NCBI GenBank assembly: GCA_033064195.1
Contig: JARBJD010000088.1
Location: 1 to 64,000 of the forward strand
From: Blattamonas nauphoetae
Taxonomy: Eukaryota > Preaxostyla > Oxymonadida
Length of the DNA: 64,000 bases
Direction: 5' to 3'
Under the pieces are notes generated by a model, which saw only the letters and a program-made list of their open reading frames with translations, was not told the origin of the DNA and did no database searches. Numbering within the stretch: position 1 is the stretch's first letter; every line of letters begins with the position of its first letter. The translations under genes and the position numbers were made by a program. Shown in pieces: positions 1 through 12,800 of this stretch.

Positions 1-2740
1 ATCCGTGAATGAAGCGATCTTGGCTGTCGTCGAGCGAGTTCAACGAAGGACCAGACTTGATGGATCGGGAATTAGCCTTCCACCGCTCATTCAAACCGAC
101 CTCCCCTCTGAAGTCACCAGTACCCTTCTGAAAGTGGCCGAAAAAGACAGAAGAACATACACACAAACTTGTGTCAACGGCTATCCAATCATCTCTTACA
201 CCTCGACAGCATCCCGGAGAAATATGAATCGCTCTTCGTACCATCATCTGTTCCGGCCTGCAACGATCTATTTCGGTTCCTCCTGCACCTTTGGACCGTA
301 TTCGCTTCACTCTGTCGAAGGGGAACCCACAACAGTTCTTCGTTCGTGTCATTGCTGCTCAGATTTGTGTCTCTGCTTCCAAAATTGGCAACTGACCCTT
401 GACTGGAATCAAAGTCTTCTCGTCCACATCTTCACTCTCCATACAAAGGATCCCCTGCCTTTCACTCCTCTCCAGTTCTTGTCCTTCCGACGCCAACATC
501 AACCTGAAACTGAAGTGGTTTTTTGACCTCGTACACACTCTCCTCGACGAAAAGAAGGCGTTTCTGCACCCTCCCATCTTTTTAGACTCGCTGCTCACTG
601 CCAACTCTAGCTCTTCTGCCCTTCTCCACTCTTCTGCAATGGAGATTGGCGAACAAAGTGTGTGGGCGGGAGAGGTTGATTTGTGTTCTCACACTCTCTC
701 CCTCACCAACACCCACGGCTGTTACCCAGTTCAACCAGGAATCAGGTGAAGGCAGCAGTTGTCGACCAGAAAGCGACGAGAGATGTTAAAAGAGCGTAGA
801 GCTGTTAGAGAGATGGAAGCACAGAATCTAAAACCAGCCGCTGAACAAGACGAGCTCAAAAAGAAGTTGATGACGACAACGAACTATTCCAATCTCTTCA
901 TTCCTGACGGATGGAAATCCGGGCAGGATGGAAGGAACCGATGTGTTCATGGCTGAGGAGGGAGAATGGGAGGAGGAGAAGGAAGATGGAGAGGAAGAGG
1001 CAAGTGGAGAGGGGAGAGGAAGTGAAAGAAGAGCCACAACAACAAGAACAAGAAGGAGGGGATAATCGAAGAGTTTCAAACGAAGACTGAAGAGGAAACA
1101 GCGACAGGCAAAGGATAAGCGGAGAAAGATCCACACCCGCAGGAAGGAGGAAAAGAACAAAAGACAGATGGTGGCGAACCAGAAGCGAAGGAAGACGAAG
1201 ACGCAACTGCTCAACCAGACGAAATGGAACAGAATCAGGAATGTCCGTCTCTCCCAACACACTCCCTGGTCTTCGCGCCTCTCCATTAAACACCCTCTCT
1301 CCTCTCCTATTCATACAGACATCTCACACCACACTCCTTGTCACTCCAACCACAATGTCCAGTCTCCACCAGATTTCGATGCTGAGTGGCACTCGTATTC
1401 GCATGTTTGGGATTTGGTGGACACCATTGTGTTTTTGGGTGGGTGGATGGAGAATGAGAGGAAGGGAGGGAAGCAGAATGAGTTTGAGCTGATGACACAA
1501 CATATCGGACTTGTTATTGTGAACTCACTGGTTGGAATGAAGTCGGAGTGGAAAGAGTGATGAACGAGGAGAAAAGGAGAGGAAGAAGGTCGTTGTCAAA
1601 TTCATGATCGACAGTCTCCTCTCGTTCATCCGAAAAGAGATGAAGACAAGAACTATCAAGCTTGTCACTCTGAATCCCACTCGCATCGTCGACAACGCCC
1701 AATCCGAGCTGATCGTCGTCTTCTTCCCTCCTCTCTGCTCGACTGGCTTGGACGAGACTAAACGGGCACCAAACGCGTTCGAGATGTCAGTGGTTGGATT
1801 CGACGAGTTCAGCATCGAGCCGCTATTTGTCACAGCTGGCGAGAAATCAATGCTTTGAACAGTCATCTGAAAACAACACGGATGAGTGTGGGAGAAGAGG
1901 TGGAGGAAGGAAGAGAAGAAGAGGGAGGATCAACTTGAGTAACAGCTCAAGCATATCGTGCGAGCGAGGGCCTCAAGCGAGTAAGGAGCGAGAAGAAGCC
2001 AATCCATTCCCACCGAAACCAAAGGATCAAATCGAAAGGGCAAGGCGGGAGATTATGAAAGTGAAGAGAGAGCGAGAGGATAAGCAGATGCAGATGGAAG
2101 AAGAAGAAAAGGAGAGGAAGAGACAGGAAATAGAGAGAAAGCAGCTATCATATCTCCCCTCATGCACTGAATGACAATGCGACTCGCCAACTGCAGCAAC
2201 TGTGTCGCCTGCTCTGACGGACTCCCCATGCTGTTAAACTTCCTGGCAGCTCACCTTATCTCCTGTCCTCCACTCTTACTCTCCACCGCTCTTCATCGTC
2301 CTCAGAGCAGAAAGTGAAGAACAATGAACTCCTCATTTTTCATCAGCTGCAAGACGATAGCTTATCGTCAACAGTGAGCAGTCTTGTCTGCCATCGCTCC
2401 ACGCCGTCTTCCATCCCTCACGTTGATGAATATCTTCTACCGGCTGTTTATGTCATCTGTACTGCGCAACCTTACTGAAGAAGACCAGTTCTGGTGAAGG
2501 AAATGATCGTAGAGTTCTCCATCGAAGTAATTGTCTCAGTTTCCAGTTCGTTCGTTCCCAAGGATATGTCTGCTGATGGTTATTGGGAGGAGGATGGAAA
2601 GAACACTGCGAACGCGAACACCCCTGCTCTTTTCATCTCTCTCGTTCGCAGAATCCCTCCAAATCACATCATGCTCCTTCTCTTCTTCGATGAATGACTC
2701 GATCCTTCTGGATAAACTCAGAATCTGACGCTCTCTTCGT
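1..2740 (+). pseudogene. Decayed protein-coding region, unrecognised
   Basis: This stretch looks like an old gene, or several, read on the + strand and broken into many short frames of about 60-170 residues. Pieces with protein-like composition follow one another: a leucine/phenylalanine-rich helical segment (about 170-700), a charged segment with 'MLKERRAVREMEAQ' at 780-900, and a strongly charged coiled-coil-like segment rich in Glu, Arg and Lys at 1980-2160. No frame continues and no splice pattern I tried joins them. I do not recognise the family. The highly purine-rich stretch at 950-1200 may be low-complexity coding remnant. The alternative is that these are chance frames in noncoding DNA; the codon-like composition and consistent strand argue weakly against that. 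Confidence 0.3.
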
Positions 2741-3700
2741 TCTTTGCTCTAGCGCACATTCCTCTCCTCATAAAACTTCACCATCGATCTTTTTTTCTCT
2801 CGATAGTTTTCATAAAATTAAATCAATGACAAAATTGACGAAATGAGCTGAAATTACTTGATCTCGTTGGCAGGGCCGTAAAATGGATCTACAGATCAAG
2901 AGAACACCTTTCATGATCTATTGAGGGTCTGCGACATTTGGGCTTCATTTTCCGGTCGTTTAAAGGTGGATTGGATAACCCAGAGGGGAGAGAACGATCA
3001 GACACAATTTCAATGTGGTGAGGAGAATTTGTGATGATACCGCCCGTGAAAACCTTCCCGTAGCTTCTGCTTCATTTTCACGGAAATGGTAACCATCCGC
3101 CAACTGGAGGACAGAATTGGAATGAGGACTGATTGAACGAGCACGATCGTAATGTATCCGGGAATTTGCCGTACTTTCACTTCATTGCTGGTCATCTTGA
3201 TCACTTATTGGTCATTCCATATGAACGAATCATCCCAAGTTACGCTAAGTTGGATTCCAAATGAAAATGAAAAGTGTCGTTGTTCAGAACTCCCAAAGTG
3301 GTGAAACATGAAAGTAGCATTCTACCAAGCGATGTAAAAAGTGATCGTTGTGTGTTTATCTTCAGATGTTGTGGAGTTTGAGAAACGAAAGGAAGTGATG
3401 AGCCTGGCTGAACTCACAGCGACAGAAACGGTGAGGTTGGGAAAGAGGGACGTGAAGATGAGGAGGAGTGGTGTTTTGCCAATAAAAGAAGAATAGAGTT
3501 CACTTGACTTGAATCTCATTCGACGACTGGACAACACTTGTCTGCGATGGAGGCAAAGCAGAGAGTTTCCAGGGTTGTGTAAAGTGACTGGTGGGTGGAG
3601 ATAAGTTAGAAAGCGAGGAGGTGGGAGCGAGTGGGCGTCGATTGACAGCAATGATGGAGAAACTGTCTGAGTGGCAAAATCGTTGCTAAACGTAATCCGA
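2741..3700. other. No gene seen
   Basis: Only short frames on both strands, with no recognisable motif, repeat end or splice pattern. Confidence 0.5.
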
Positions 3701-3703
3701 AAC

Positions 3704-4330
3704 TCAGTTGAGGCCGAAGATGGAATTGAACACGTTTCGTCTGAGTGTTTGATTGTCTTTGCTGCAAAATACTCGCGTCAAGAAGAGCCGGTGGTTTTCA
3801 ACGAAGAAACAGTGAGAGATTGTGATTGAATGAGGAGGAATGAATAAATGTAGACCAGTGATGTCAGTCAGAGATGGGACTGCTTGAAGTGCGTAGGATT
3901 TCTTATTATCTTCTCCGTTTGCAATTTCAGCGGAAAGCATGGCGATGATCGGCTTGAACTCATCGTCCAGCAATTTCATTCTGTGAAGAACGCACAGCGT
4001 ATTCGCAGCTGTACGTTTACTGTCCTCAAAAGCCTTCCTCGTTCACGACTGTAAAATTCTTGGTAAATTTCCAGAATCTTCCTTTTTGTCAAAAACTGTG
4101 TGTGATTCGTTGTCCGGTATCATCAGGGCGCCAGCGAGGATAATATTATGCAACGTTGTGACGAATTCATGTGTGATGTCCATGTTAGGGTGTTCAAGCA
4201 AGCAGATGAGGACAGGGAGAGTGGGTGGTTTGACGAGGTGAATCTTTTCGTCAGTTGTTCCTTGAGACAAGTCACATATCGAAACGAATGTTTCCTCAAC
4301 AACACTATGCATGGACGTCTCCTATTTTTC
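3704..4330 (-). pseudogene. ARM/importin-alpha-like repeat relic
   Basis: Reading the minus strand, 4312-4043 encodes a helical stretch with 'LPVLICLLEHPNMDI' followed by 'EFVTTLHNIILAGAL', the alternating hydrophobic pattern of armadillo repeats, where a short helix is followed by a longer one and often a Pro-Asn/Asp turn. A second piece at about 4022-3704 contains 'TAANTLCVLHRMK' and 'FKPIIAMLSAEIANG'. The two pieces lie in different frames with no convincing intron between them, so this looks like a decayed ARM-repeat gene rather than a live one. ARM proteins are nuclear import adaptors or scaffolds; nothing here allows a more precise role. A nearby alanine/lysine-rich minus-strand frame (4705-4514) could be part of the same relic. 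Confidence 0.4.
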
Positions 4331-4816
4331 ATTGATTGGCAGCAACATTTGGAGAGTCTTGATGTTCGAACTCAACGGTGGCAGCGTCGATTGTGCTGAG
4401 AGAGCTTGTTTGACCTGGTCCGCTGGGCCAAGAGCATGACTTCGTTTCACTGAGACATTCGGGTGTGATGGAGTGCGATGTAGTGATGTGACTGGGGTGG
4501 ATCCTTGCGTCTTCTATTTTGTCTTCGGTGCCGTAGAAGTCTTTAGTTTAGCCTGATTAGCAGCAGCTACTTTGGCTTTCGCTTTGGTTGGAGGTATTAT
4601 CCATGAGTAGATGGAGGATGACACGGAGGATGAGAATGGATCGGCCCTCATGACGGAGGATAAGGATTCGATGACTCTGGATAGAATCAAGATACGTCTC
4701 TCCACAATAGTCTAGACACCATGTCGGTCCAGTATTTAGTAAAAAGCATGGAACTCTCTGTAAGTACAGAATGGTAAAGGCAGTAGGATAAAGGTGTGGT
4801 GAAAGAACATAGACGG

Positions 4817-6560
4817 CTAAAAAAAGTCGGGAGGGTTGAGTGAGTCATCATATTCCATTTCCTCGGCAGTTGCCTGGGCAATGATGTCCAAAATACGGGC
4901 AATGGGGACGGCATCTTGAAGAATGCCTATGTGGTCACAGCCACGGTATGTGTGGAACTAAACGAGCGAGGTGTCTCTCCACAAGTGGGGTGACTGCGAA
5001 GGACGAGAAAAGAGGGAGAATAAGGCGAGGGAAGGGAGAGCAAGAAGAATGGCAAGAAAGGGCACAGAGAGAGATGGAACGGGAAAGAGACACACTACTG
5101 AGTGAAACAGTCGGAACTGTGCCATCACCATCCATGTAGTAATCAGAATGCGTGTCTGACGTCCAGCGCTGTCTGGTTGCATTCAGAATCACACCGGCAG
5201 TGGCATTGATACCTAACGACGATGAAGAAGATCAGAAAAGAAGGAAACACGAATGATGGGCAGAAAAGGCAAGATAAACGGAGAATGATGGAGAGAGCAT
5301 GGGAATGGCAGAAACAGGAGGAATACAGACCAATCGAGTACATCACGTGTGTCATCACCTTCGGTAGGACGAGAGGCTGGTCGGTGTTGTTTCGTGTGCG
5401 TTGGACGGCTGTCTTCACACAGGCCTTGCCTGCCGGGTTGTCAGTCCACGTCATGTTCTTCATTAAGATTTTGCACACATTGTCACCTTTGCAAGATGGG
5501 AGAGATGGGAGAGTTAGAGAAGGAGAGAGTGGGGGAAGGGAGGAGATGACAGAGGAGAGACGGGGAGAGGATTGTGGGTGATTTGAAGATGTGAACGAAA
5601 ATGGTCAATAAGATGAAGGATGAAGTGGAAAGCACACTTTTGAGGCCGGACAACGACGCAGTCGTCGTCGAAGGTGTTCTTGTTGGGGATCATCCAGTGC
5701 AGACAGGCGCAATCTTGCGTCAGAGTAATTGATTGTGGATGCTCCTACCTGCGATGGAAAGAACGACAAAGAATGAACGAGTACAACAGAAAAATGGTGT
5801 GAATCATCAATAATACCTAAAGAAGGCTCAGCTCTCCCAGCATACCCATGAGAACAGTCACTTTCGTGGTGACGCTGAAAACCCATCCGCCATTGGAGCA
5901 CCACCGAAGGGAGCACCCGAAGTGATGACAGCAAAGATGTATGTGTCTATCCAGGATCATTCACGACGCTACTTGTCAGAAAGCGGTAGGTGATAATGTC
6001 ATCTGTACTTGTGCCCGCACAGCACGACCTTCTTGTTGTTGTTACTGTGAGGAATGGGGAAGAGGGGGACACACGCGCGGAAGGCGGGTTCGTCTCGCGT
6101 TTTGAGATCCTCGTAATACGCAGTGGCGACGTGACCGAAGACGTTGACGAGTCTCCAATCATACTAACCTAGACGAGAAAAGAAGTATGGAAGAAAAGAA
6201 AGAATGAGAGAGATTGAGGGACACACAGGGCAGCGTTCTGATACTTCCGCTCGACATAGCCTGCTTCGGAAAGAGCTCTCGTGAGTTTGTCCAGTCAGCT
6301 GTTGAGGAAATTGACGCCCGATAGGAACAGAAATGAGAGTGAAGGAGAAGTTGGGAGGAATGGAAGACAGTGATGGAGGATGAGGGGGATGAAAAGTGGG
6401 TAGAGGCACACAAACAATCTGCCGAAGTCTTTCACATGAACGTTGAAATGGGTACTGTCAGATTGGTCGCGGCTGTTGTGTTGAACGTTTGTCTGATGTT
6501 CTTCATCCATCCCGTGGAAATGACAACACAGGCGAAGTTTCCATCACGTGAAATGATCGA
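4817..6560 (-). pseudogene. LCAT/PLA2G15-like lipase pseudogene
   Basis: Minus-strand pieces match the lecithin:cholesterol acyltransferase / lysosomal phospholipase A2 family in the correct order: 'LTRALSEAGYVERK' (about 6300-6230), the family hallmark 'YDWRL' (exon 6163-6071), the nucleophile elbow region 'KVVLCGH' (about 6040), 'SGAPFGGAP' (about 5910), 'WMIPNKNTFDDDC' (5744-5636), then 'DGDGTVPTVSL' carrying the expected acid residue (5212-5094), and 'CDHIGILQDA' carrying the expected His (4957-4817, ending in TAG). The last four exons (5744-5636, 5486-5331, 5212-5094, 4957-4817) join with matching intron phases and no stop. The upstream half does not: the Gly-His-Ser elbow loses its frame, a second break lies between the elbow and 'GAPFGGAP', and a TGA precedes 'LDKLTRAL'. 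I therefore call it a broken gene, recently alive. Family enzymes act on phospholipid acyl groups in lysosomes or outside the cell. Confidence 0.7.
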
Positions 6561-7300
6561 ACGGAAAAGCTACAATGAGGGAAGGAAAAATGATGGAGAG
6601 GGAAAGATCGAACCTCTGATGGCAGGGGGAAGGCGAGGTTGGGCGAGAGAGGAGTGAAGACGTGTGGGAGGGGTGCTTGGTCAACGAGGATGCAGATATG
6701 CTGACTGAGAGATGTTCAAAGAGATGCAAAGATTAGAGGGCAGAGCACACCGAGTTTTATCTCACTTCTTTCTTCACAGCCTGTGATGGGGGGAAGCACT
6801 GAGCTTTTCTCAGCTGAGGGAAGGGACGTTGGAAGGAGAAAGTGTTGAGCACTGTGAGGATGTCTTGCTGGGAGAGAGAGATAGAAGAAAGAAAAAATGA
6901 GCATACAGGTGAGATAGAGGAGGAACAACGCGAAAAACGACGGAGAAGCCAACATGTTGATTGATGAGATGACAAAATAGAGAGAACATACTGTATCCAA
7001 AATACTGATGGCAATTTTATTCATGACAAAACTGCAGTAGACAGACAGCGAAATCGGAAAACGCCCTTTCAGAAAATCTCTGACAGAATATCACAATTAT
7101 GGTCTGATCACACCACATCGGAAAGTTGAGCAGTCTTGGAGATCAAAACTTCAAGAATCTCAATTAAAGAATACATATCATCTCAATTGGTGAAGGATGT
7201 ACGGATTTTGAGAAATTGTCCATTCTAGGTTTTGAACGATGATGTCAAAAATATTGTCCCAGCTATATCTCCAAAACACATTTTTTGTGACTCCACATAA
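6561..7300. other. No firm gene; possible 5' part of the lipase relic
   Basis: Minus-strand frames at 7024-6716 contain a hydrophobic leader-like segment, which could be the lost N-terminus of the lipase relic, but no splice path links them. Nothing else is supported. Confidence 0.3.
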
Positions 7301-7898
7301 TAGATGTGTCATTATCCCGGTTCTGTCACCAACCCGGAACATGGGGTTGAAAAAAACCATTTTGGTCAAACTAAGAAAAAAACAAAATTTGACAATTTTC
7401 TATCTTGGCGAATCAGAGAAAACCTCGAAAAAGCTCGTTTTAGGCCCTTTTGGTAGTGTGTCCAAATCATATCTCCACAACCTGTGGACCAATTTTGATG
7501 AAATTTTCCACAGAAACGTTTTTTTCGAGAAAAGATTTTTTTGAAAAAATTTCGAAAAAAAATGGTGGGTATTTGGTAAGTTGCGAAAAAACGTTATTTT
7601 TCTCGACAACATTTTTTTGGGAAACAAATTTGTATTATTTTTGAGAGTCTTTTTTCGATATATTCACGATAAAAATGCTTTTTATTTGGTTTAAAACGGA
7701 TATCTGGTTGTGGAGAAACGAGCTGACAAAGTGTGAAAAAATATGTATATTCCTGCTGTATACAGTATTTTGAGGTTTTCTCCGATTCGCCTCGATAGAA
7801 AATTCTCAAATTTTGTTTTTTTCTTAGTTTGACCAAAATGGTTGATTTCAACCCCATGTTCCGGGTTGGTGACACGGACCGGGTTAATGACACATCTA
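7301..7898. mobile_element. Foldback MITE, mariner/pogo type (copy 1)
   Basis: A 598-bp element flanked by TA at both ends (7301-7302 and 7897-7898). The termini read GATGTGTCATTATCCCGG at the left and GATGTGTCATTAACCCGG on the opposite strand at the right. The inverted arms continue for about 120 bp each, through the shared block GGTCAAACTAAG to about 7435 and about 7770, at roughly 90% match. A TA target and GTGTCA-type ends fit the Tc1/mariner/pogo superfamily. There is no transposase inside, so it is non-autonomous. Two related copies lie at 20432-22328 and 44735-45333. The centre is very rich in A and T runs. Confidence 0.85.
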
Positions 7899-8379
7899 TA
7901 CTTAGTTCATCATTTTGAATGGGGAGATTTTTGCGAAAAAACACTTTCGAAAAAAAAAGTTTGATCCGACCCACCATGATTTGATCGAATTTCTCCGCTT
8001 TTCAAAAAATGTGTGTGCGATTTCTCCAATATCATTTTTAGCTCAGCATTCGTCTCCGTATGATGTTTTTACACTTCATTCTTCTCGGAAATGCCTTTTG
8101 AGGAACATTCTCCTCATCGAATCAAAATAATGAAATAGACTTGTGAAATGAAGGCCAAACCTGAGTCATCTCCATCGTCGTAGATAACTCGTGTACTTGT
8201 TCTTGCCATTGATTGTTTTCGTTCAGAAACCTGTGTTGAGACCGTATCTTGAACGACATCTGACAGAACGATTTTAGAGAGAACTAAAGAGACATACCGA
8301 CGGGATCGTCTTCCCGAGACATGTTTTCCTCGACATCTTGAAAAGCAGCCGTTTCAGGAATGGATGAAAAACGGCTGAA

Positions 8380-9430
8380 TCGCATCAACCCATGCAAGAG
8401 ATCTGAATCGGGCAGTGATTGATTCAAGTGTGTTCAGACATGACAAACCTGAACCAAGCAGACGGTGGATTGAACTATTCTCATCTCGTTTTGCGGAAGA
8501 AAAAATCGATGAGGATCTCATCTACAATTTCGACGAATCCTCACTTCGAATTGATCATGATATAAGGACACGGTATGTATCCACTTCATCAACTGCCGTT
8601 AAAGTTGCCCTAGAAAATCCAAGGGATACCGACGCTACATTATGTGCATGTATCGGGTCTTCAGGATCCCATCTCGATCCGATTATTCTATAGCCGAGGA
8701 AATCAACTCAATTTCATTTTACCGCAGCTGGACCAACAGTGACGAAATCTGGGAAAGATGAGAACACGGGCATTATTGGTGTTAGATGGCCATTAAACAC
8801 GATACAATCCGGTGGTTCTTACAGAAGCCCAATGACTCAAGATAGAAATATTGTTGATCCCTCCTCACACATCACACGTCTACCAACCATTGCATCAATA
8901 TCCATCTACCACGAAAATGGGTCACCTCACGAAAACTTTCTGTCCACCATTAACTATCAATAGTTCCGAGGATAGAAAGGCATTGGCTGTGACACTTCCT
9001 GACGCGATCCGACTCGGTTTCCAAAAATCCCTGATTCTTGGTAGTTTTCGACGAACGGGGTTAAAACCAACAGCAATTGAACCTCTCTTGGAATCAATGA
9101 GCAAGCTGATGCGAAAAGCTGTTGAACAATCCGTTGAGTAAAAGAAACAGAATGTGCTCAAACTCACGCCCCAACCAACGAGATCTCCAGGAAATTAAAG
9201 CAGAAGACGATTGACGTGTTCGTCCAAACACGTCCAGGAGATAGGGCGAGCCTGGGGAGAAAAATTCCACCTCGAATCCGAAAACAGAAACGACTTCACT
9301 CAACATCATCAATCACTGATGAAAACCCAGTTCCGATCACTCCAACAAGCCCAAAGCGAACAATGATCAGAGACGATGAAGACCAATTTACACTTTGGAT
9401 ACGAATCAGTTTCAGATTTCAGTGACTAAA
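8380..9430 (+). pseudogene. Pogo-like (DDE_1) transposase relic
   Basis: Two separated frames carry hallmarks of pogo/Tigger-type transposases. The frame at 8415-8693 has 'DLIYNFDESS', matching the first catalytic Asp block. The frame at 8851-9141 has 'PPHTSHVYQPL', the conserved 'lPphTShllQPLD' block but with His in place of the usual Asp, then 'FRRTGLKP', the C-terminal block of the same family. The second catalytic Asp region is not readable, and stops and shifts separate the pieces, so the gene is dead. A weak tail continues in other frames to about 9430. A mariner/pogo-type MITE lies just upstream (7301-7898), but I see no matching terminal repeat around this relic, so a link between them is only a guess. 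Confidence 0.65.
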
Positions 9431-9868
9431 ACCATTCATTCAGATGTATGAATCCTTCAGTTTGAAGAGAACGATGAATTGTCTTCCATACAAGGAGAAA
9501 AGCAGAACTCAGAAAAACTCCAAACATGCCATCGAATAGAATCACAACGGGTATTTCCCGACCATACCTGTTTCATCGATGTACATACTTTTGTACCCTG
9601 TGCGCTGAAAGTCTAACCATTCCTGGACAAATTGGACTCGACGTTCTGTGTTTCAGATTGAAGGCAGCGGACCGAGTTGTGGCTGATCGGATGGCCTTGC
9701 TCTTTAATTTTTGCTGTGACCAGACGAAGTGGAGTTCTCGGTTGAACCCTCGGGAGGTGGGCACAGATATCGATTCCAGCATGGAGTTGTTGGATCAAAC
9801 GTTTGGTGGTCCTCTCCGTGAGGACACCTTCCCGGGGTCCCGAGTGTAGTCTTTTTCACGTCCATTCG

Positions 9869-10194
9869 CAGGGACCTGAGTACGGATGTAGATTACTGGA
9901 TGAGGTGTGATCATCGGATCAGACCTCACGAAACTGAGGGTCTGATCCGTTTCCCAATTAGGAGTATCGATACTCCTCTTTTTCCTTTTTCTCACTTCAT
10001 TTTCTTCATCGTATCGGTTCAATTCAAGCAATAAACTATCAATGATGACCAAATAGCCTCTCAAATGGTCGATGCGACTCGTTTCACTGTTTTATTCGAA
10101 AGGAAACTCTCTATTTTAGAATCAGTTTGTTAACAACAAATGATATGGTCTGATCAATGGACGTCTGATCGATCAGATCCGTCTCAGGTCCCTG
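9869..10194. mobile_element. hAT-type MITE with 8-bp target duplication
   Basis: A 326-bp element with ends CAGGGACCTGAG (left, 9869) and the same sequence inverted at the right (ending 10194), followed by an ACGGAT block on both sides. It is flanked by perfect 8-bp direct repeats TCCATTCG at 9861-9868 and 10195-10202. CAGGG ends and an 8-bp target duplication are diagnostic of the hAT superfamily. The interior has several GATCAGAC/GTCTGATC motifs and no coding capacity. Confidence 0.88.
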
Positions 10195-10202
10195 TCCATT
10201 CG

Positions 10203-12460
10203 CCTCGTGTCAACGGGAATCTTTGATGAAAATGAATAACATTCAGGGCTTCCTGTGTTGTGGCAGGAACAGGGTACGGAGCAGGAGGACCTTGATCTCA
10301 CCATATTCCTAAAAAATCATTTCATTTCTCATTCCACCAAATACTGTAATACGACACAATCCCAAATGAATTTCACTGAAAAAATGAACTGTCCTATCAG
10401 AGTCGAGTTGGAATGACTGACTCTTGTTGTGGTTAAACTTTGCTTCTTTTCCAAATCAACGGTAGTTGTGTGGATTGTGAGGAGAACACGAACCAGAGGT
10501 CGAATTGTGGACAATGGAAGAAAGAGTGGATTATTCATGATTTCGTGTAGAAATTGTGCTTGAGATAGATGTCTCTCAGCAAAGTTGAGCTGATGCGTAG
10601 ATTTAAGTTGGTGGAAGTGGGCGAGTGTATGGCGTCGGATCAACTTCAGGACAAACTGCGAGTAAGGATGGCGGTCGGAGAGGCTTGAGGAGGTTGGAAA
10701 GAGTCCTTAAGTGCAAGTTGAATTTTGTCCTCAAATTGATATTACCTTTCTTGAGGCCGAAACAATTCATGACGGATTATGATGGGTTGGTCGGGCTGGC
10801 TGGAACACATGTATACTGGCGTGACCGAGCCAAAAGGCTCGATCAGTGTCACCGACCTTTTATTCTAAGGGTCAGATCAACTGTGTTTTGAGACTTTATT
10901 TCCAAGACCGAACTATAATGTCTTGATTTTCATCAGAACAAGTATTGAAAATATCAAAGATGAAAAACCATACTGTGCCATTGATCAACCCGTTTACGTC
11001 TTTCACACTGATCTGACATTTCTATCACTACTCTTATCTTCAAGTCAAGGTTTGTTTCCCCAGTCTTATCATCTTTTTCATTTTTCCGTCATAGCATGAG
11101 TATTCGTTGTTCTCTCTCTCCACTTTGTTCAACTCGATCTCCTTTCTCATCCCCTCCTGATTCACTTGTTTTATATACAGGCCCGATACTCTGTCTGCAC
11201 CTCGTTCTGTTTAAATACAGTGTGTGTCGAGATGATAGATGATTCGACTATCATATTTAAGGATGAATGGTTCAACATCATTGTGACTTCTCTTCACTTT
11301 TTTTCATTGTCTTCACCATCTTCCACATTCTCAGCAGATGCTAACATCCATACACAGCCTATCGCACAGCTCTTGACTCAGGAAGGGGATTTCATCTTTC
11401 AAAGTCACCTCCCCATTCACACTTTTCGATTTCCCTATTTGTTATCCCAGTTGTCGGCAAGGACGGCAAGGAACGCTCTATTTGGAGAGTGATATCTGAG
11501 GTGGAGGGTATGATCTGAGGCGGAGGGCGAAATCTGGGGATGAAAGCGACATCTCACTTTTAAAGCATTTTTAGGATCTCTGACATTTTTTTGGATATAA
11601 TGAAGGGAATAATGACTATATACTGTATGATATGTCAAATTGAATGAAATAAACTTGAATATACCTCTTTTTCTCGCATTTCCTTTCTACTCACTCATGA
11701 ATCCATCCTATCCCATACCGATCGCTCTGACTGAAGTATGGTTCCCTTCCTGATTCCGTCCTCAATCCAATCTGATTGGTGTTGATCTCATATTTCGTCA
11801 TTTCTGAACGATCACACTCCTGAACAACGCTTTGATGAAATGTGCGCTTTTTGTCGACAGTTTCATCAGACGATTACAGCATACGCTGGATTCATTGAAT
11901 AAACTGACAGTGCACAATTGAGTGTACTGGATTGTGGAGTTTGAGAGTGCGTGAACCGATCAGATTTGATGTGAAGAGATAACTGTTCCAGAGGATTCGC
12001 AATACGTTCAAGATGGAGCTTTGTTCTCAGTGACGATACTTAATCTGACAAATGAGGTTCTGAGCTCCAGTGAGATGAGCATTCTATTGAGACGAGTGGA
12101 AAAAAAAGTATGAGTCAAATGCGTAAGAATCTAACTTTGGCACAGTTCTGACAAGTATTCTGTTTTTTAACATGGACCGAACTCCATGTCTGGTCGTTTT
12201 GCGAGACACATCGACTGAAGTGGCAACGGACGAGAGTGAGGGCTTCTTCGCTTCTTTTTTCATTGCTGAGGTCGGTAAATGAAACAGAAGTAACAGGGAG
12301 AGTGTTGTGTACGCGGAGAAATAGCTAGTGTAATGTTGTTCGTGCTTCAACAGGGATAGAGTGTATCATCACAAAATGAATGGACTACGATCATGAACGA
12401 AAAGGGCTGAAAAGCTAGACATGCAAAGAAAAAGAATGTAAGCAGAAATTGGATAAGTCG
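10203..12460. other. No gene recognised
   Basis: Short frames only (for example minus 10643-10329 and plus 10625-10891). A GTGACCGAGCC-AAAA-GGCTC stem-loop lies near 10825. None of the frames shows a motif I can name. The 10203-10300 flank continues the sequence into which the hAT MITE inserted. Confidence 0.4.
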
Positions 12461-12800
12461 TGTGGCTTTCACACTGTCAGTCACAGTGATTGATTCCCCC
12501 ATCCCATCACTCGTCCTTTCTCAATCCTTCAAAACACTCTCGTCTTTCTCCGAACTCTTGTCGTACATTTCACACATCAACAATACAGATAAAAACTCTA
12601 CTATCAATTCCAATCACTCGAACGACTCTTCGGACTTCCTCGCCTGGATGTCCCCATTCAATGTCAACTCCCTTTGCAACCGACACTGAAAACGAGATGT
12701 CTTCCATCTCTATCACATCCTCATCCTCCTCCACAACAGCGACGACAGACGCACAACTCATTCTGAGAATTCAACTGCAAAGATGAAGTGAGGTGTCAGA

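Noticed and set aside
7301-9430. MITE copy 1 plus the pogo-like transposase relic as one autonomous element
   Set aside because: The MITE closes on itself at 7898 with its own TA-flanked end, and no matching end is seen downstream of the transposase relic.
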